A DNA stretch of 64,000 bases from Nostoc mirabile CHAB5784 (GTDB lineage: Bacteria > Cyanobacteriota > Cyanobacteriia > Cyanobacteriales > Nostocaceae): the NCBI RefSeq assembly GCF_020829645.1, contig NZ_JAIVFS010000023.1, positions 1 to 64,000 on the forward strand, in the 5' to 3' direction. This document shows, piece after piece, positions 16,805 through 26,840 of the stretch. The first letter of the stretch is position 1; each line of letters begins with the position of its first letter. The position numbers were made by a program, and so were the translations under genes. The notes under the pieces are model-generated. The model saw only the letters and a program-made list of their open reading frames with translations, was not told the DNA's origin and ran no database searches.

Positions 16805-16945
16805 TAGTCATTAGTCATTAGTCGTTAGTCATGAAGAGTTATTATCGGAAATCAAAGGGTTTAAGACCCCAACCATTACACGTAGTATCATTTTCAGTCG
16901 GGGTTTAAATCCCCTTATGTAAATGTCTAAAATGTTTGAATTTTG

Positions 16946-16977
16946 TTAGCGCAGCGTTAGCGAGTCCGCGAGCGTCA
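16946..16977. mobile_element. 32-bp palindromic element with 5-bp target duplication
   Basis: The unit begins TTAGCGCAGCGTTAGCGAG and ends CGCGAGCGTCA. It is bordered on both sides by TTTTG (16941-16945 and 16978-16982) within a GAATTTTG simple repeat. A close relative with its own 5-bp duplication is at 32413-32443, which supports mobility of this very short element. Confidence 0.75.
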
Positions 16978-17266
16978 TTTTGAATTTTGAATTGTTAATT
17001 TGCTCCTTGTCTTCCTTCTCTAGTCCCCAGTCCCTAGCCCCTAGTGCTGGGTAAAAAGTTTTACTTTGGCTTGGGTAAACCTAGCTACTAGTTTAAGCTT
17101 CTCATTAGTCTGTGTGAATCAACCCTTTAATTTCAAGAACGCGGCACTGGCGGTTTATGTCCATCATTTGTGATGATATTAACTAATTAGAGCGGTTTAT
17201 GGATGGAGGAGCGAATGATATTATCCAAGTTTCCCCAACTGTTTTAGTTTATTGTTGCAAACAGAT

Positions 17267-18823
17267 ATGCAAGTTACAGATGTAGTTGTCATTGGTAGCG
17301 GTATTGGCGGTTTGAGTTGTGCTGCTGTTTTGGCACGGTATGGCTTTGATGTGATAGTCTGCGAAAGCCACTCCATTGCTGGAGGCGCTGCCCATGCTTT
17401 TGAACGCAATGGTTTCAAATTTGACTCGGGCCCGTCCCTTTACTCTGGACTGTCTTACAGCCCCTCTGCTAACCCTCTGCGGCAAGTGTTAGATGCAATT
17501 GGCTCGGAATTACCATGCCTAACCTATAATACTTGGGGTTGTTGTGTACCAGAAGGCGATTTTGACACGTCAGTTGGTGCAAAGCAATTTTGTGAAGTGC
17601 TGATGAAATTCCGTGGACATGATGCTGTAGCCGAATGGCAAGAACTCCAGCGCGTTATGGAACCATTCGCTAGTGCAGCAACTTCCATACCATCGGCGGC
17701 ATTACGCTTTGACTTTGGTGCAGCTAGAACTGTCGGCCCATTTATCCCATCTCTGACAAAAAATCTGGCGAATATAATTAAGCTGACGGGCCCCTTTAGC
17801 CGGATTATGGATGGCGTTGTTAAAGATCCTTTTACCCGAAATTGGCTTAATTTGCTGTGTTTCCTACTTTCTGGATTGCCCGCAGATGGCACTAGCGCCG
17901 CAGAGGTAGGATTTATGTTTGCCGAGTGGTATCGTCCAGATGCAATACTTGAATATCCCATTGGTGGTAGTGGTGCTTTAGTTGACACCCTTGTACAAGG
18001 ATTGGAGCGTCATGGCGGGAAGCTGATTCTAGGCGCTCATGTGGAAGAAGTGCTTGTAGAAGGTAATCGTGCGGTGGGTGTGCGTCTGCGCGATCGCCAA
18101 GAAATTCGGGCGCGTCGGGCAGTAATTTCTAATGCATCGGTTTGGGACACACTTAAGTTACTACCAGAAAAGGCAGTACCCAAACAGTACCGCGTTAAAC
18201 GACAAGCAACACCTGAGTGTGATAGCTTTATGCATCTACATTTAGGCATTGATGCTCAAGGATTACAGTCAAATTTGCGGTGTCATTACATCGTGGTTAA
18301 TGACTGGGAATTGGGCATAACAGCACCTCAGAATGTTGTGGTGATATCAATTCCTTCAATTCTTGATCCATCTTTAGCGCCACCAGGTAAGCACGTAATT
18401 CATGTTTATACTCCTGGTAATGAACCATACTCTATCTGGCAGGGAATGGATAGAAGGAACCAAGAATACGCCGAACAAAAGCGATCGCGTGCATCCGTAA
18501 TGTGGCAAGCGCTAGAGCGAATCATTCCAGATATTCGCTCTCGTTGCGAAGTCACACTTGTTGGTACGCCTCTAACTCACGAGCGTTATCTCCGCCGTCA
18601 CCAAGGTTCCTACGGCCCAGCAATTCAGGCTGGAAGTGGTATGTTTCCTGGGCCTAGCACACCTTTAGCAGGGCTGATGTGCTGTGGAGACTCGACATTT
18701 CCCGGCATTGGTTTACCAGCAGTCGCCGCCAGTGGGCTGATTGCTGCAAATACTCTTGCACCTGTTAATAAGCATTTAGCCATGCTTCAAGATATAGCAA
18801 CCATCCAGTCTATTAGGACATAA
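17267..18823 (+). CDS. CrtI/CrtH-like FAD-dependent oxidoreductase
   Basis: From the ATG at 17267 the protein has 518 residues and opens with a dinucleotide-binding fold (DVVVIGSGIGGLSCAAVLARYG, then GGAAHAFERNGFKFDSGPSL). The C-terminal FAD motif is GLMCCGDSTFPGIGLPAVAASG. The overall plan is that of phytoene desaturases and carotenoid isomerases, so the substrate is likely a carotenoid or another isoprenoid. The exact reaction cannot be told from sequence. A TTG at 17252 would add five residues and is less likely. No neighbour is clearly in the same operon, but a CrtD-type gene lies 6 kb away. Confidence 0.8.
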   Translation: MQVTDVVVIGSGIGGLSCAAVLARYGFDVIVCESHSIAGGAAHAFERNGFKFDSGPSLYSGLSYSPSANPLRQVLDAIGSELPCLTYNTWGCCVPEGDFDTSVGAKQFCEVLMKFRGHDAVAEWQELQRVMEPFASAATSIPSAALRFDFGAARTVGPFIPSLTKNLANIIKLTGPFSRIMDGVVKDPFTRNWLNLLCFLLSGLPADGTSAAEVGFMFAEWYRPDAILEYPIGGSGALVDTLVQGLERHGGKLILGAHVEEVLVEGNRAVGVRLRDRQEIRARRAVISNASVWDTLKLLPEKAVPKQYRVKRQATPECDSFMHLHLGIDAQGLQSNLRCHYIVVNDWELGITAPQNVVVISIPSILDPSLAPPGKHVIHVYTPGNEPYSIWQGMDRRNQEYAEQKRSRASVMWQALERIIPDIRSRCEVTLVGTPLTHERYLRRHQGSYGPAIQAGSGMFPGPSTPLAGLMCCGDSTFPGIGLPAVAASGLIAANTLAPVNKHLAMLQDIATIQSIRT

Positions 18824-18863
18824 ACTAGAAGTATTATCATTACCTACTCTCATTTGATTTGCT

Positions 18864-18975
18864 ATGGCTAAACCCTATAGTTACGACTTCCGCTCTTATG
18901 GTGATCCAATCCATCGAGTTAGATGGATTGAAGAAAAGCAAAGCCATTGACATCCTCACCGCCCTAAAAGGGACG
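18864..18975 (+). pseudogene. IS630-family transposase remnant
   Basis: It starts MAKPYSYDFRS, the usual opening of cyanobacterial IS630 transposases. The frame shifts after DFR, and VIQSIELDGLKKSKA continues in another frame before decaying. It is homologous to the fragment at the window start (DFRQKVMQAIELDGLKK). No downstream DDE domain is present, so this is a solo 5' remnant. Confidence 0.75.
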
Positions 18976-19099
18976 GTGAAACTCTTGCAATCAAACAACC
19001 GTAATTGTTCGTATTCTAGTCGGGTTGACAGTTCACCGGGAACAGCCGAAATCTCGGTCTTACACTCCCTCCGTGTCCGTTTAGAGTCGTGGATATGCC

Positions 19100-19304
19100 C
19101 ATACGTGTCAACTTAACGTAAAAGCCATGTCCCGCAAGGAACTAAAGTTCCTTGCTAATAGCGAAAGTCATCTCTTGATGACTAAATAATCCGAAAAATC
19201 TTTAGTCTACTTTAGTAGACTTTAGCTATTAGCCTAGAACTTTAGTTCCAGGCGGGCGAGTCAGCTAACAGTTAAGCTACTTTTAGCTTAAGTTGACACC
19301 AATG
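19100..19304. mobile_element. MITE, family D copy 1 (205 bp)
   Basis: The left end is CATACGTGTCAACTTAA and the right end TTAAGTTGACACCAATG. The target duplication GGATATGCC lies on both sides (19091-19099 and 19305-19313). The interior contains stem arms AAGGAACTAAAGTTCCTT and CTTTAGTCTACTTTAGTAG. It has no ORF. Confidence 0.88.
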
Positions 19305-19423
19305 GGATATGCCCTACCCCGACTTTTTGTATATTTTTTGCTGATATCAGACTCAAGTCTGCGGCTACACGAAGTCAGCCTGCTTATGCAGGCTTTATTT
19401 TTTGCTAAACTCTGCACTTTAGC

Positions 19424-19693
19424 TCAAGCCGCTTCCCGTAGTTGTGGTTGTGAGGGCACACTCACCTCTGGAAATGAAAGCGAGAGTTGTTCGGCTTGAG
19501 GGACTGCGGCTTGCTCCAAAACTTGAACTTCGATATTCACGCTCACTAAATAACTGCCTGTATCAGCACCAACCGCTTCAGCAATTAATTTGGCAATGTC
19601 TGGGCGTTTGGCAGTCAACGGGTCACGTAAAATACACCGATCCCATTCATGCTTGGCAGTCGGATTGAGGTTGAGAATGTAATGCTTCATCAT
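19424..19693 (-). CDS. Hypothetical protein
   Basis: An ATG at 19693 preceded by AAGGG gives about 89 residues: MMKHYILNLNPTAKHEWDRC, a helical middle (PDIAKLIAEAVGADTGSY), a beta segment (VSVNIEVQVLEQ), and a Gln/Pro-rich tail. It is unlike repeat-derived ORFs and has sensible codon use, but I do not recognise the family. A further upstream ATG (19732) would add 13 residues without a ribosome site. Confidence 0.5.
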   Translation of the reverse strand: MMKHYILNLNPTAKHEWDRCILRDPLTAKRPDIAKLIAEAVGADTGSYLVSVNIEVQVLEQAAVPQAEQLSLSFPEVSVPSQPQLREAA

Positions 19694-20113
19694 CGAACTA
19701 ACCCTTGAATCCATCTTCCAGAAGGTTTTCACAGAGCCGTTATATATTTGGCTAGGCTTTGTGAACGCTATCTATATTATAGTATATTTGTACTAAATTC
19801 GGCGATATCTGAATGAGAAAGTAGGGAATATAGACCATTCCTAGGAGCGTACAGGTGTGTATTAGCCATATTCCCGTGCTACATCCCATTGTTTTAGAGG
19901 CTGTGTTTTAATCCAGACGCGAATAATCAAAGCGGGATGCCTACGGTGGGCAAAGCCAACGCCACATTTATTTATTCCCTTCTTCTCAAATTTGGTAGCG
20001 GGTGTGAATCCCCAATCCCCAATTCAAGAAAATCTTCCCATAGGTAACTTCTAAGATCAAGCTATTACAACTATGCTTACAAAGTAACGCCTAATTTGTA
20101 TATAAATCGCTAT
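19694..20113. other. Intergenic region without recognised gene
   Basis: AT-rich sequence with TATAGTATATTTGTAC near 19780. A short GATGCCTACGG/CCAACGCCAC repeat lies at about 19938-19973. A promoter for the antiporter is expected here, but no consensus pair is clear. Confidence 0.4.
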
Positions 20114-21412
20114 ATGGTAGATATCTATATTATTAACTTATTTGTGATTGGTCTACTTCTGCTGATGGTCACATTAGGGTCAGGTTGGATTGCTCGTTTA
20201 CCTCTTTCTTTTGCCCTTATCTATCTAGTAGTTGGTATTTTGCTAGGCCCTTACGTCTTTGGGCTGATTCAATTACGTCGAGATGAAGTTTTTAATGCCG
20301 AAGTGCTGCAAAAAATAACAGAACTTGTAGTAATTATTTCTGTGTTTGGCTGCGGCTTAAAAATTGTTCGTCCTCTAAGCTTGGGGGCTTGGGATATTAC
20401 AGCCCGATTGATTGTATTTCTGATGCCAATTTCAATTTTGGCTCTGGCTGTTGTGGGTAAATTGTTTTTAGGGATGAATTGGGCAGAAGCGATTTTATTA
20501 GGAGCAATTCTTGCACCTACCGATCCAGTATTAGCATCAGAGGTACAACTGACCGATACAAATGACCAAGATGAGTTGAGGTTTGGTTTAACTTCTGAAG
20601 GTGGGTTAAATGATGCTTTAGCTTTTCCCTTCGTTTATTTTGGCCTTCATGCATTAAAAGATGATAACTGGGATAACTGGTTTAAACAGTGGATTGCGGT
20701 TGATTTAATTTGGGCGATCGCAGCTGGCATTGTTATGGGAATTGTTGTTGCAAAATCTTTAATTTGGATTGAACAAAAACTTCAAAAACGCCGTCGTGCC
20801 GATCAGTTGATGGAAGACTTTATTGCTATCAGCACAATTCTAATAACTTATTCCTTAACAGAAATGGTGAATGGCTATGGATTTTTAGCAGTATTTGTTG
20901 CTGGGTTAGTTGTTCAACGCAGTTACAAAAATCATCAAAAACCGCTAGCACAATTGGAATTTGTTGAAAAAGTTGAAAAGCTGCTGGAAGTTGGGACAAT
21001 TTTACTATTGGGTTCAATATTATTATTCCAGCCAATGCTCAACTATGCTACGCAATCTTTATTAGTGATAATTTTATTATTCTTTATAATCCGACCTGTA
21101 GGAGTTTGGATTAGCACAATAGGCAAACGTCCTGTAGACTCACACCGCCGAACCTTTCATCCAGGAACTAGGTGGTTGATTGGATGGTTTGGTATTCGCG
21201 GTGTCGGCTCTTTATATTATCTCGCCTATGCGTTTGGTCATGGCTTAAAAGGTGAACCTGCTGAACAAATTGCTTGGATAACTTACACTACGATTGTAGC
21301 TTCTGTGATTATACATGGCATTAGTGCAACTCCATTAATGAAGTTGTATGAGCGCAATATTGCTAATCAGAGAAACGCTACTCCTCCCGCCACAATAGAT
21401 GAATTTGAGTAA
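20114..21412 (+). CDS. Cation:proton antiporter (CPA1-type)
   Basis: The protein of about 432 residues has some twelve hydrophobic segments from the first residues (IINLFVIGLLLLMVTLGSGW) to residue 410. It has the Na+/H+ exchanger signature GAILAPTDPVLASEVQ near 140-155, with the ion-binding Asp. LTSEGGLNDALAFPFV and the late motif WFGIRGVGSLYYLAYA are typical of the family. It should exchange Na+ or K+ for protons across the cytoplasmic membrane. The cytoplasmic tail is short. The ATG at 20114 is preferred over an upstream TTG because the first transmembrane segment follows directly. Confidence 0.85.
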   Translation: MVDIYIINLFVIGLLLLMVTLGSGWIARLPLSFALIYLVVGILLGPYVFGLIQLRRDEVFNAEVLQKITELVVIISVFGCGLKIVRPLSLGAWDITARLIVFLMPISILALAVVGKLFLGMNWAEAILLGAILAPTDPVLASEVQLTDTNDQDELRFGLTSEGGLNDALAFPFVYFGLHALKDDNWDNWFKQWIAVDLIWAIAAGIVMGIVVAKSLIWIEQKLQKRRRADQLMEDFIAISTILITYSLTEMVNGYGFLAVFVAGLVVQRSYKNHQKPLAQLEFVEKVEKLLEVGTILLLGSILLFQPMLNYATQSLLVIILLFFIIRPVGVWISTIGKRPVDSHRRTFHPGTRWLIGWFGIRGVGSLYYLAYAFGHGLKGEPAEQIAWITYTTIVASVIIHGISATPLMKLYERNIANQRNATPPATIDEFE

Positions 21413-21582
21413 AAACAATTTTTTTTTGTAGGGTGTGTTATGTCAAAGGCTAACGCACCTTAAATTAGACCTCTTGCAAAAGTCCCTAACCTAGCACCCC
21501 ACCCCAACGATTTGTAAATCTGATTGGATTATTGCTTGACTTTTCCTTGCAAAAGTCCCTAACCTAGCACCCCACCGCAACC

Positions 21583-21790
21583 CATAGGTGTAAACTTAAC
21601 GTAAAAGCTATGTCCCGCAAGGAACTGAAGTTCCTTGGCTTTTAGCGAAAGTCTTCTGTTGATGACTAAATATAGCCAAAAATCTTTAGTCTACTTCAGT
21701 AGACTTTAGCTAAAAGCCAAAGAACTTTAGTTCTAGGCGGTTGAGTCAAGCCGAAAGTTTTGCTATTTTTAGCTTAAGTTGACACCAATG
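21583..21790. mobile_element. MITE, family D copy 2 (208 bp)
   Basis: The left end is CATAGGTGTAAACTTAA and the right end TTAAGTTGACACCAATG. The duplication ACCGCAACC occurs at 21574-21582 and 21791-21799. The interior resembles copy 1 (GTCCCGCAAGGAACTGAAG). It has inserted into a CACCCCACC-type repeat. The remainder of the 21413-22019 gap holds only repeat sequence. Confidence 0.88.
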
Positions 21791-22019
21791 ACCGCAACCC
21801 CTCCCCGCAAGCAGGAGGGGAGACAAAGCGTAGCTTTGACTCTTTGGGGTTCAAATTGTTTGATTTATGCAAAAGGTCTATTGTTGAAGATGCCGTACTC
21901 TCAGCGATAACACACCTTACAATTTAATTTTCTAAACCTGTAACTCAAAACCGGAGAGAGCTTTGAATCTTACTCCCCAACGCTAGTAAGGAAGGGGTTG
22001 GGGGTTAGGCATATATTTC

Positions 22020-22409
22020 CTATTTACCTGTCACCTTTTCAATAACTTCTTTCGCTTTCTCACCAAAACTTTCTGGGGGATTTTGTTCTTGTTCAGCCTT
22101 CAAATTCCTTTCGTAAGTCTTCTCTATAGTATTAAGGTTTTTTGAATCTTTTATTGCTTGCTCATAAGCTTCTTGTCGTTCTTCTTCTTGAACGCCAACA
22201 CCAGGGTCAAATTCGTTAGCACGATTAATTTTTTCTTCAGAATTTGGTTTATAGTCTGGCGGTACTAGCTTTAATTCTTCAAGAGTAGTTGCATAACTAG
22301 CTTGCTGAACGAAAATTAAAGAACCTGACAAGCTAATGAAAATTATTAAACCAATAACCAAAAAGCTTGAACGTAATGCTTGTTTTAAAGTTAATAAAAT
22401 TTTTTGCAC
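22020..22409 (-). CDS. Secreted hypothetical protein
   Basis: The 129-residue protein has a clear signal peptide (residues 1-40; hydrophobic core SFLVIGLIIFISLSGSLIFV, ending QQASYA). A short, highly charged mature part follows, with EEERQEAYEQAIKDSKNL, EKTYERNLKAEQ and an end ESFGEKAKEVIEKVTGK. It is probably a periplasmic or thylakoid-lumen helical protein. I do not recognise a characterised family. Confidence 0.65.
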   Translation of the reverse strand: MQKILLTLKQALRSSFLVIGLIIFISLSGSLIFVQQASYATTLEELKLVPPDYKPNSEEKINRANEFDPGVGVQEEERQEAYEQAIKDSKNLNTIEKTYERNLKAEQEQNPPESFGEKAKEVIEKVTGK

Positions 22410-22447
22410 GAAAAACTCCTCCTGTTGTTCTGTTATAAGCCTTGGTC

Positions 22448-22630
22448 AATGCCGGAGGCAGGGGAGCAGGGAGCAGGGAGCAGGGGGGAGGATTGGACGG
22501 AGCTTGTACTCCGACCAATCCAGAGCGGACAAAGAAGGACGGGGCTTGATACCCATGTTCCGCTCCACTCCACGGCTCCAGGGCAGGGCTTGCTCCCCCC
22601 TGCTCCCTGCCCCCTGCCCCTCCGCCTCTT
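22448..22630. repeat. GGAGCAG-flanked 180-bp repeat, copy 1
   Basis: GGAGCAG heptamers lead into a conserved core containing GGAGCTTGTACTCCG, AAGGACGGGGCTTGATACC, CATGTTCCGC and GGGCTTGCTCCCCC. The element then closes with GCAGGGAGCAGG in inverse. The same arrangement is found at 45833-46015. The rest of the gap (22631-22916) contains a partial ACTAG/CGCCTTGCGG element and a TAGGGGCGTAC palindrome. Confidence 0.75.
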
Positions 22631-22916
22631 TGGTCATGTATAAATATATTCAATATTTCAGGCTCACAGGCATCCTAAATGTTTAGGTACAGTTTTTACT
22701 TCTACCGCAAGGTATATTAATTTTTACCTCTAGTAGGGGCGTACAAATGTACGTCCCTACCTCTGTATCTGAATATTTCCTAAAATCGGATGAAATTCTC
22801 ACCTAGTACAGCGCGGCGTAAATCAAGCTACCATTTGAAATAAGCAAAAGCCTTGATATACAAAACTTTTGACTTCCGCCTTGCGGTATCAGTGTGCTTA
22901 ACCCAAGCGTATTAAG

Positions 22917-24023
22917 CTATAACCAACTGTGATTAATTTTAATTCCTCGACTTTGCATTGCCTCTTCAAATAAATCTGTTGTTAGCGCTTCTTCCACAGC
23001 AAAAACACCTGGTTTCTTGAGCTTACCTTCTAACAATAATTGGGCAATACTACCTGTGCCGCAACCAGAAGCTACGGCTGTATTTTCATGCACTACAGTT
23101 GAACAATAAACGGCGGTTTCACCATTTTTTTGTCCTGTAACTTCTGAACGAACTGCTACACCAATCCCAGTAAAATTATTAGTGACATCTGTCATCGAAT
23201 GGCTGACATGAGACAGAAATTCAATCATGTAACGACGCTGCATTAACCACTTGGGAAAAATATGTGCCGCAATCCAAGTTAGGTGATTGTAAAAATCGGG
23301 AACAGAGCCAAACTTAGTAATTACAGTTTTTACTGATGGGAAAGCTTTCGGCAGTGTAAAGGTTTCTGGCATATCAAACCAGTAAACTCCGGTGCGTCCA
23401 TAAGGAGGTGGAAACTCAATTACTTCTCTTTCACTATAAGGCTTGATTATCTCCCATTTTCCATCTATCCAAGTCTCAAAAGGATACTGCAACCCAAGAA
23501 AAGTTGTCCGCATCACTGTAATGCCAGCACCACCAGAACCGGAAACTAAATAACTTAAATGAATCTTTTCTGGTTGATCAAATTGTTCAACTCCCTGACG
23601 TACCATGCTGTTAGAAATACCAGGAAAAATGCCAGTATTAATAATTGCCGTCACACCAGCAGCAGCAGCTTGTTCACTAAAATTGAGAGCTTTGCTGGTA
23701 TAAGAACGATGGTCACTGACATCTACATAATTAACGCCTTGAGCAATACAGGTTTCGAGAACATTAGTATCTCGATAGTGAAATGGCCCAGCACAGTGGA
23801 TGACTAAGTTAGAGTTTGCGATCGCATCTTGCAACTTGTCAACTTCTGCCAAGTCCAATACCAAAAACTGCACTTGTCCTCCCGAAGACAAGCTAACAGC
23901 CTTCCCAAACTCCGCAGAACGTCCAGTAATCGTAATTTGTGCCTGCGTATGGGTAGCGAGATCCTGAGCAACAGTGCTACCAATCCGCCCCCGTCCACCA
24001 AGAATTAAAACGCTGTCTGTCAT
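22917..24023 (-). CDS. Saccharopine-dehydrogenase-like NAD(P)-binding protein
   Basis: The 368-residue protein opens with a Rossmann nucleotide motif (VLILGGRGRIGSTVAQDLA). NLVIHCAGPF and GVNYVDVSDHRSYTSKAL follow, the pattern of saccharopine dehydrogenase NADP-binding domains. The C-terminal half (from about 180) has an Asp/Gly-rich GSGGAGITVMRTTF segment and no recognisable lysine-pathway active site. These cyanobacterial homologues are annotated only by fold, so the substrate is unknown. It stands alone with divergent neighbours. Confidence 0.75.
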   Translation of the reverse strand: MTDSVLILGGRGRIGSTVAQDLATHTQAQITITGRSAEFGKAVSLSSGGQVQFLVLDLAEVDKLQDAIANSNLVIHCAGPFHYRDTNVLETCIAQGVNYVDVSDHRSYTSKALNFSEQAAAAGVTAIINTGIFPGISNSMVRQGVEQFDQPEKIHLSYLVSGSGGAGITVMRTTFLGLQYPFETWIDGKWEIIKPYSEREVIEFPPPYGRTGVYWFDMPETFTLPKAFPSVKTVITKFGSVPDFYNHLTWIAAHIFPKWLMQRRYMIEFLSHVSHSMTDVTNNFTGIGVAVRSEVTGQKNGETAVYCSTVVHENTAVASGCGTGSIAQLLLEGKLKKPGVFAVEEALTTDLFEEAMQSRGIKINHSWL

Positions 24024-24219
24024 TACTCCAGATTAGCTATACTAATTTTATTTCACCAGTTTTCTGTCCCCTTTGTCATCAGTTACAGGTATGACTTGCC
24101 TTTAAATCAAGGCAGAGTTTTCAATTACAGTTAAATTGCTCCCCATACTAACCTGTATTCATTGTTGATCTGCTAATATGTCAATGATGTCATCAGCGTA
24201 CTGTAAAGGAACAGCACGT

Positions 24220-24957
24220 ATGGAGCAGACAGGCCCAAATTTCTATGATGATGAGGCGGTTTTTGCAACCTACATGCGCCATCGTCAACGTATAGATACA
24301 CCGAACGATACGCTTGAAAAGCCAGTGATGATGGATCTCATTCGACCCATTACTGGTAAACGTATCCTCGATTTGGGGTGTGGCGATGCGGCGATTGGGC
24401 GAGAATTCCTTGATCGCGGCGCTGCGAGCTACACTGGTATCGAAGGCTCACACAAGATGGCTGCCGTCGCAACCAAGACACTTGCTGACACGGATGGTCA
24501 GATCATTGAGCAGACGATTGAGAACTGGATGTATCCACACGCAGCATTTGATCTAGTTATTGCGCGACTCTCCCTGCATTATGTCGCTGATTTAGTACCA
24601 ATTTGCACCCAGATATTCCACACACTCACACCTACGGGACTCTTTGTTTTTTCGGTCGAGCATCCTGTAATCACTTCTTCTGACGCTGGATGGACTTCTG
24701 GGACGCTCCGCCAAGATTGGATTGTCGATAACTATTTTACAACCGGACTGCGAGTTACGGATTGGCTCGGCGGCACGGTGCAAAAGTATCACCGCACGGT
24801 GGAAGACTATTTTCATCTGCTCAATGCAGATGGATTTATCATTGAGGATTTGCGTGAAGCGTGTCCGCAACGCAAACACTTTCAAGACGTGCAAACCTAT
24901 GAGCGACGAAAGCGTATTCCTCTGTTTTTGATATTCGCAGCACGCAAGCCTGGATAG
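24220..24957 (+). CDS. SAM-dependent class I methyltransferase
   Basis: The ATG at 24220 has AAAGGA nine bases upstream and gives 245 residues. SAM-binding motif I is ILDLGCGDAAIGREFLDRGA, followed by an acidic residue at YTGIEGS (motif II) and DLVIARLSLHYVADL (motif IV/post). The C-terminal part (VFSVEHPVITSSDAGW, GTVQKYHRTVEDYFHLL) resembles small-molecule methyltransferases of the ubiquinone/menaquinone-like superfamily. The substrate is unknown. Base composition is more GC-rich than its surroundings, suggesting acquisition by transfer. Confidence 0.8.
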   Translation: MEQTGPNFYDDEAVFATYMRHRQRIDTPNDTLEKPVMMDLIRPITGKRILDLGCGDAAIGREFLDRGAASYTGIEGSHKMAAVATKTLADTDGQIIEQTIENWMYPHAAFDLVIARLSLHYVADLVPICTQIFHTLTPTGLFVFSVEHPVITSSDAGWTSGTLRQDWIVDNYFTTGLRVTDWLGGTVQKYHRTVEDYFHLLNADGFIIEDLREACPQRKHFQDVQTYERRKRIPLFLIFAARKPG

Positions 24958-25005
24958 CACAAGCGCATCAATACTGCGTAGGTTTTGCCTGAAAAATAAA
25001 AATGT

Positions 25006-25125
25006 GTAGGTTGGGGAGCCACTGCGTTGGGCGGGTTTCCCGACTTGAAGCAAGTGGCGTTTGAGGAACGAAACCCAACAAACCCCGCAAAATGTTGGGT
25101 TTCGCAAAGCCTCAACCCAACCTAC
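25006..25125. repeat. TAGGTTGGG palindrome with nested CACTGCG/AGTGGCG repeat
   Basis: A GTAGGTTGGG arm (25006) pairs with CCCAACCTAC (25116-25125). Inside it sits a shorter repeat, CCACTGCGTTGGGCGGG...GAAGCAAGTGGCG, of the same class as at 13.06 and 35.3 kb. One dispersed repeat thus appears to have inserted into another. Confidence 0.65.
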
Positions 25126-25167
25126 GAATATTCTTAACCGAGCAGTATTGACAAGCGCATCTAATTT

Positions 25168-26676
25168 TTAGGCTTCAATTTGCCTAACTACCGTTAGCGC
25201 CGAATAACTCACCCCAGCAGTACCTTCCCCTGGATGGGTGGAGTCACCAACTAACCACAGATGCTGGATGGGTGTACGATTGGCGAACCCAAAGGGGCCA
25301 AAGGTGGGAATTCTTTGACCTATACCGCCAACTATACCGCGATCGCGGGCTGTAAAATAGGCAAAAGTGCGCGGTGTTGCGGCTTCTTGATGAATAATAG
25401 TTTCTGGTTTGAGATAGAAGTATTGGGCAAGATGAGCGATCGCTTCTTGGGTAAACTTTTCTTTTAGTCCTTCATAATCATCAGTCTGCCACCACTGTGC
25501 AGGATCGACAAATGAAGAAGCAATAATTGTCGCTTTCCCATCCGGTGCGCGGCCGTCTCCAGGATGACTAACAGAAACAAATAGGGAATTATTCTCGCCA
25601 ATGGGGCCATTGACATCGTACATAAATTGTAGGTGGGGAGGGCATTCAGCCGGAATCGCGCTGGCATCTACACCCAAATACACCATAAACGCGCCCGATG
25701 CTTGGGGCAGTTTTTCCACGCGGTTTTTATATCCAGATGGCGCTTGTTCTCCCAATAATTGCACCAAGTTTTGCACGGTGACATTCGTAACTATGTGGTC
25801 GGCGGCTTCTGTCCAGACTTCGCCAGTTTTCTGATTTCTAATAACTACAGCAGTAGCTTTGCCGTTTTCTACTTTGATTTGTTCAACAGTGTGGCGCATC
25901 AACAATTTGCCGCCATCTCTTTCTAAGGATTGTACCAGGCGATCGCTTAATACTTGCATACTTCCCTGGAGGTGAAACAATCCTTGGGGCAGTTGGGATA
26001 CACTCAACGCTGTGGCTGCATAAAGTAATGCTGTCTGTTCTGCATCTACCTGGGAGTATAGCTTTAGTTGCAAATCTAAAAAAGTTCTCAGTCGTTGATC
26101 ATTACCCAGTCCACATAACCGTAAAGCATCTCCTACCGTAAACAAAGTGAAGGGTACGGTAATTAATGTACTAGGACGCACAGCTTGCGCTAGTTGCCAC
26201 AAATCCCATAAATTACGTGGTGGTAGCACCGGATCGCGTCCTTGAAATTCCCAACTGGCATTAAACAAAGTTGCCATCAATTGCCAAAACGGTTCGCTAC
26301 CAGGAAACTGTTTTTGTCGTTCCTCTTGCCATTTCTCTTGGTCGCGCCAGACATTAATCGGTGTGCTTTCCCCAGGTAAATACACCGCACAAGCAGGGTC
26401 ACAAGGCGTTGCTTGTGGTAAATCTATTGACAATTCTGAGAAAATGCGGTGGTGAATTCCCCCTGGTTCCAACCCCGCCACCTGAGTTGCGCCCACATCA
26501 AAGGTAAATCCCTGCCGTTTAAACGTCGAAGCACAGCCTCCTGGTACGAGGGCTTGATCCAAAATTAAAACGCTGTAACCTCTATGAGCTAATAATGCTC
26601 CAGCAGTCAGTCCACCTATTCCCGCACCGATAACGACGACATGAGATTTACTTTTGTCAAGAGTAATGCTGGACAT
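25168..26676 (-). CDS. crtD: Carotenoid 3',4'-desaturase CrtD
   Basis: The 502-residue flavoprotein has an N-terminal FAD motif (HVVVIGAGIGGLTAGALLAHRG, then GGCASTFKRQGFTFDVGAT) and the CrtI-superfamily C-terminus (LWLVGDSTHPGEGTAGVSYSA). The internal AGLEPGGIHHRIF and DPACAVYLPGESTPINVW match cyanobacterial CrtD. In the myxol/myxoxanthophyll pathway CrtD introduces the C-3',4' double bond. It lies alone on the minus strand, with a second CrtI-like gene 7 kb away on the other strand. Confidence 0.85.
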   Translation of the reverse strand: MSSITLDKSKSHVVVIGAGIGGLTAGALLAHRGYSVLILDQALVPGGCASTFKRQGFTFDVGATQVAGLEPGGIHHRIFSELSIDLPQATPCDPACAVYLPGESTPINVWRDQEKWQEERQKQFPGSEPFWQLMATLFNASWEFQGRDPVLPPRNLWDLWQLAQAVRPSTLITVPFTLFTVGDALRLCGLGNDQRLRTFLDLQLKLYSQVDAEQTALLYAATALSVSQLPQGLFHLQGSMQVLSDRLVQSLERDGGKLLMRHTVEQIKVENGKATAVVIRNQKTGEVWTEAADHIVTNVTVQNLVQLLGEQAPSGYKNRVEKLPQASGAFMVYLGVDASAIPAECPPHLQFMYDVNGPIGENNSLFVSVSHPGDGRAPDGKATIIASSFVDPAQWWQTDDYEGLKEKFTQEAIAHLAQYFYLKPETIIHQEAATPRTFAYFTARDRGIVGGIGQRIPTFGPFGFANRTPIQHLWLVGDSTHPGEGTAGVSYSALTVVRQIEA

Positions 26677-26840
26677 TGATTAGTTTATTTAAAATTCTTA
26701 ATACTTTTATTTATAATTTTACCTTACTCTCTAAGTTGAATGGGGTGCGATTTCTCAGTTGATACAATACAGACCTAACCCCCAACCCCTTCCTTACTAG
26801 GGTTGGGGAGTAAGATTTAAAGCCTCTCTCCTTTTAGGAG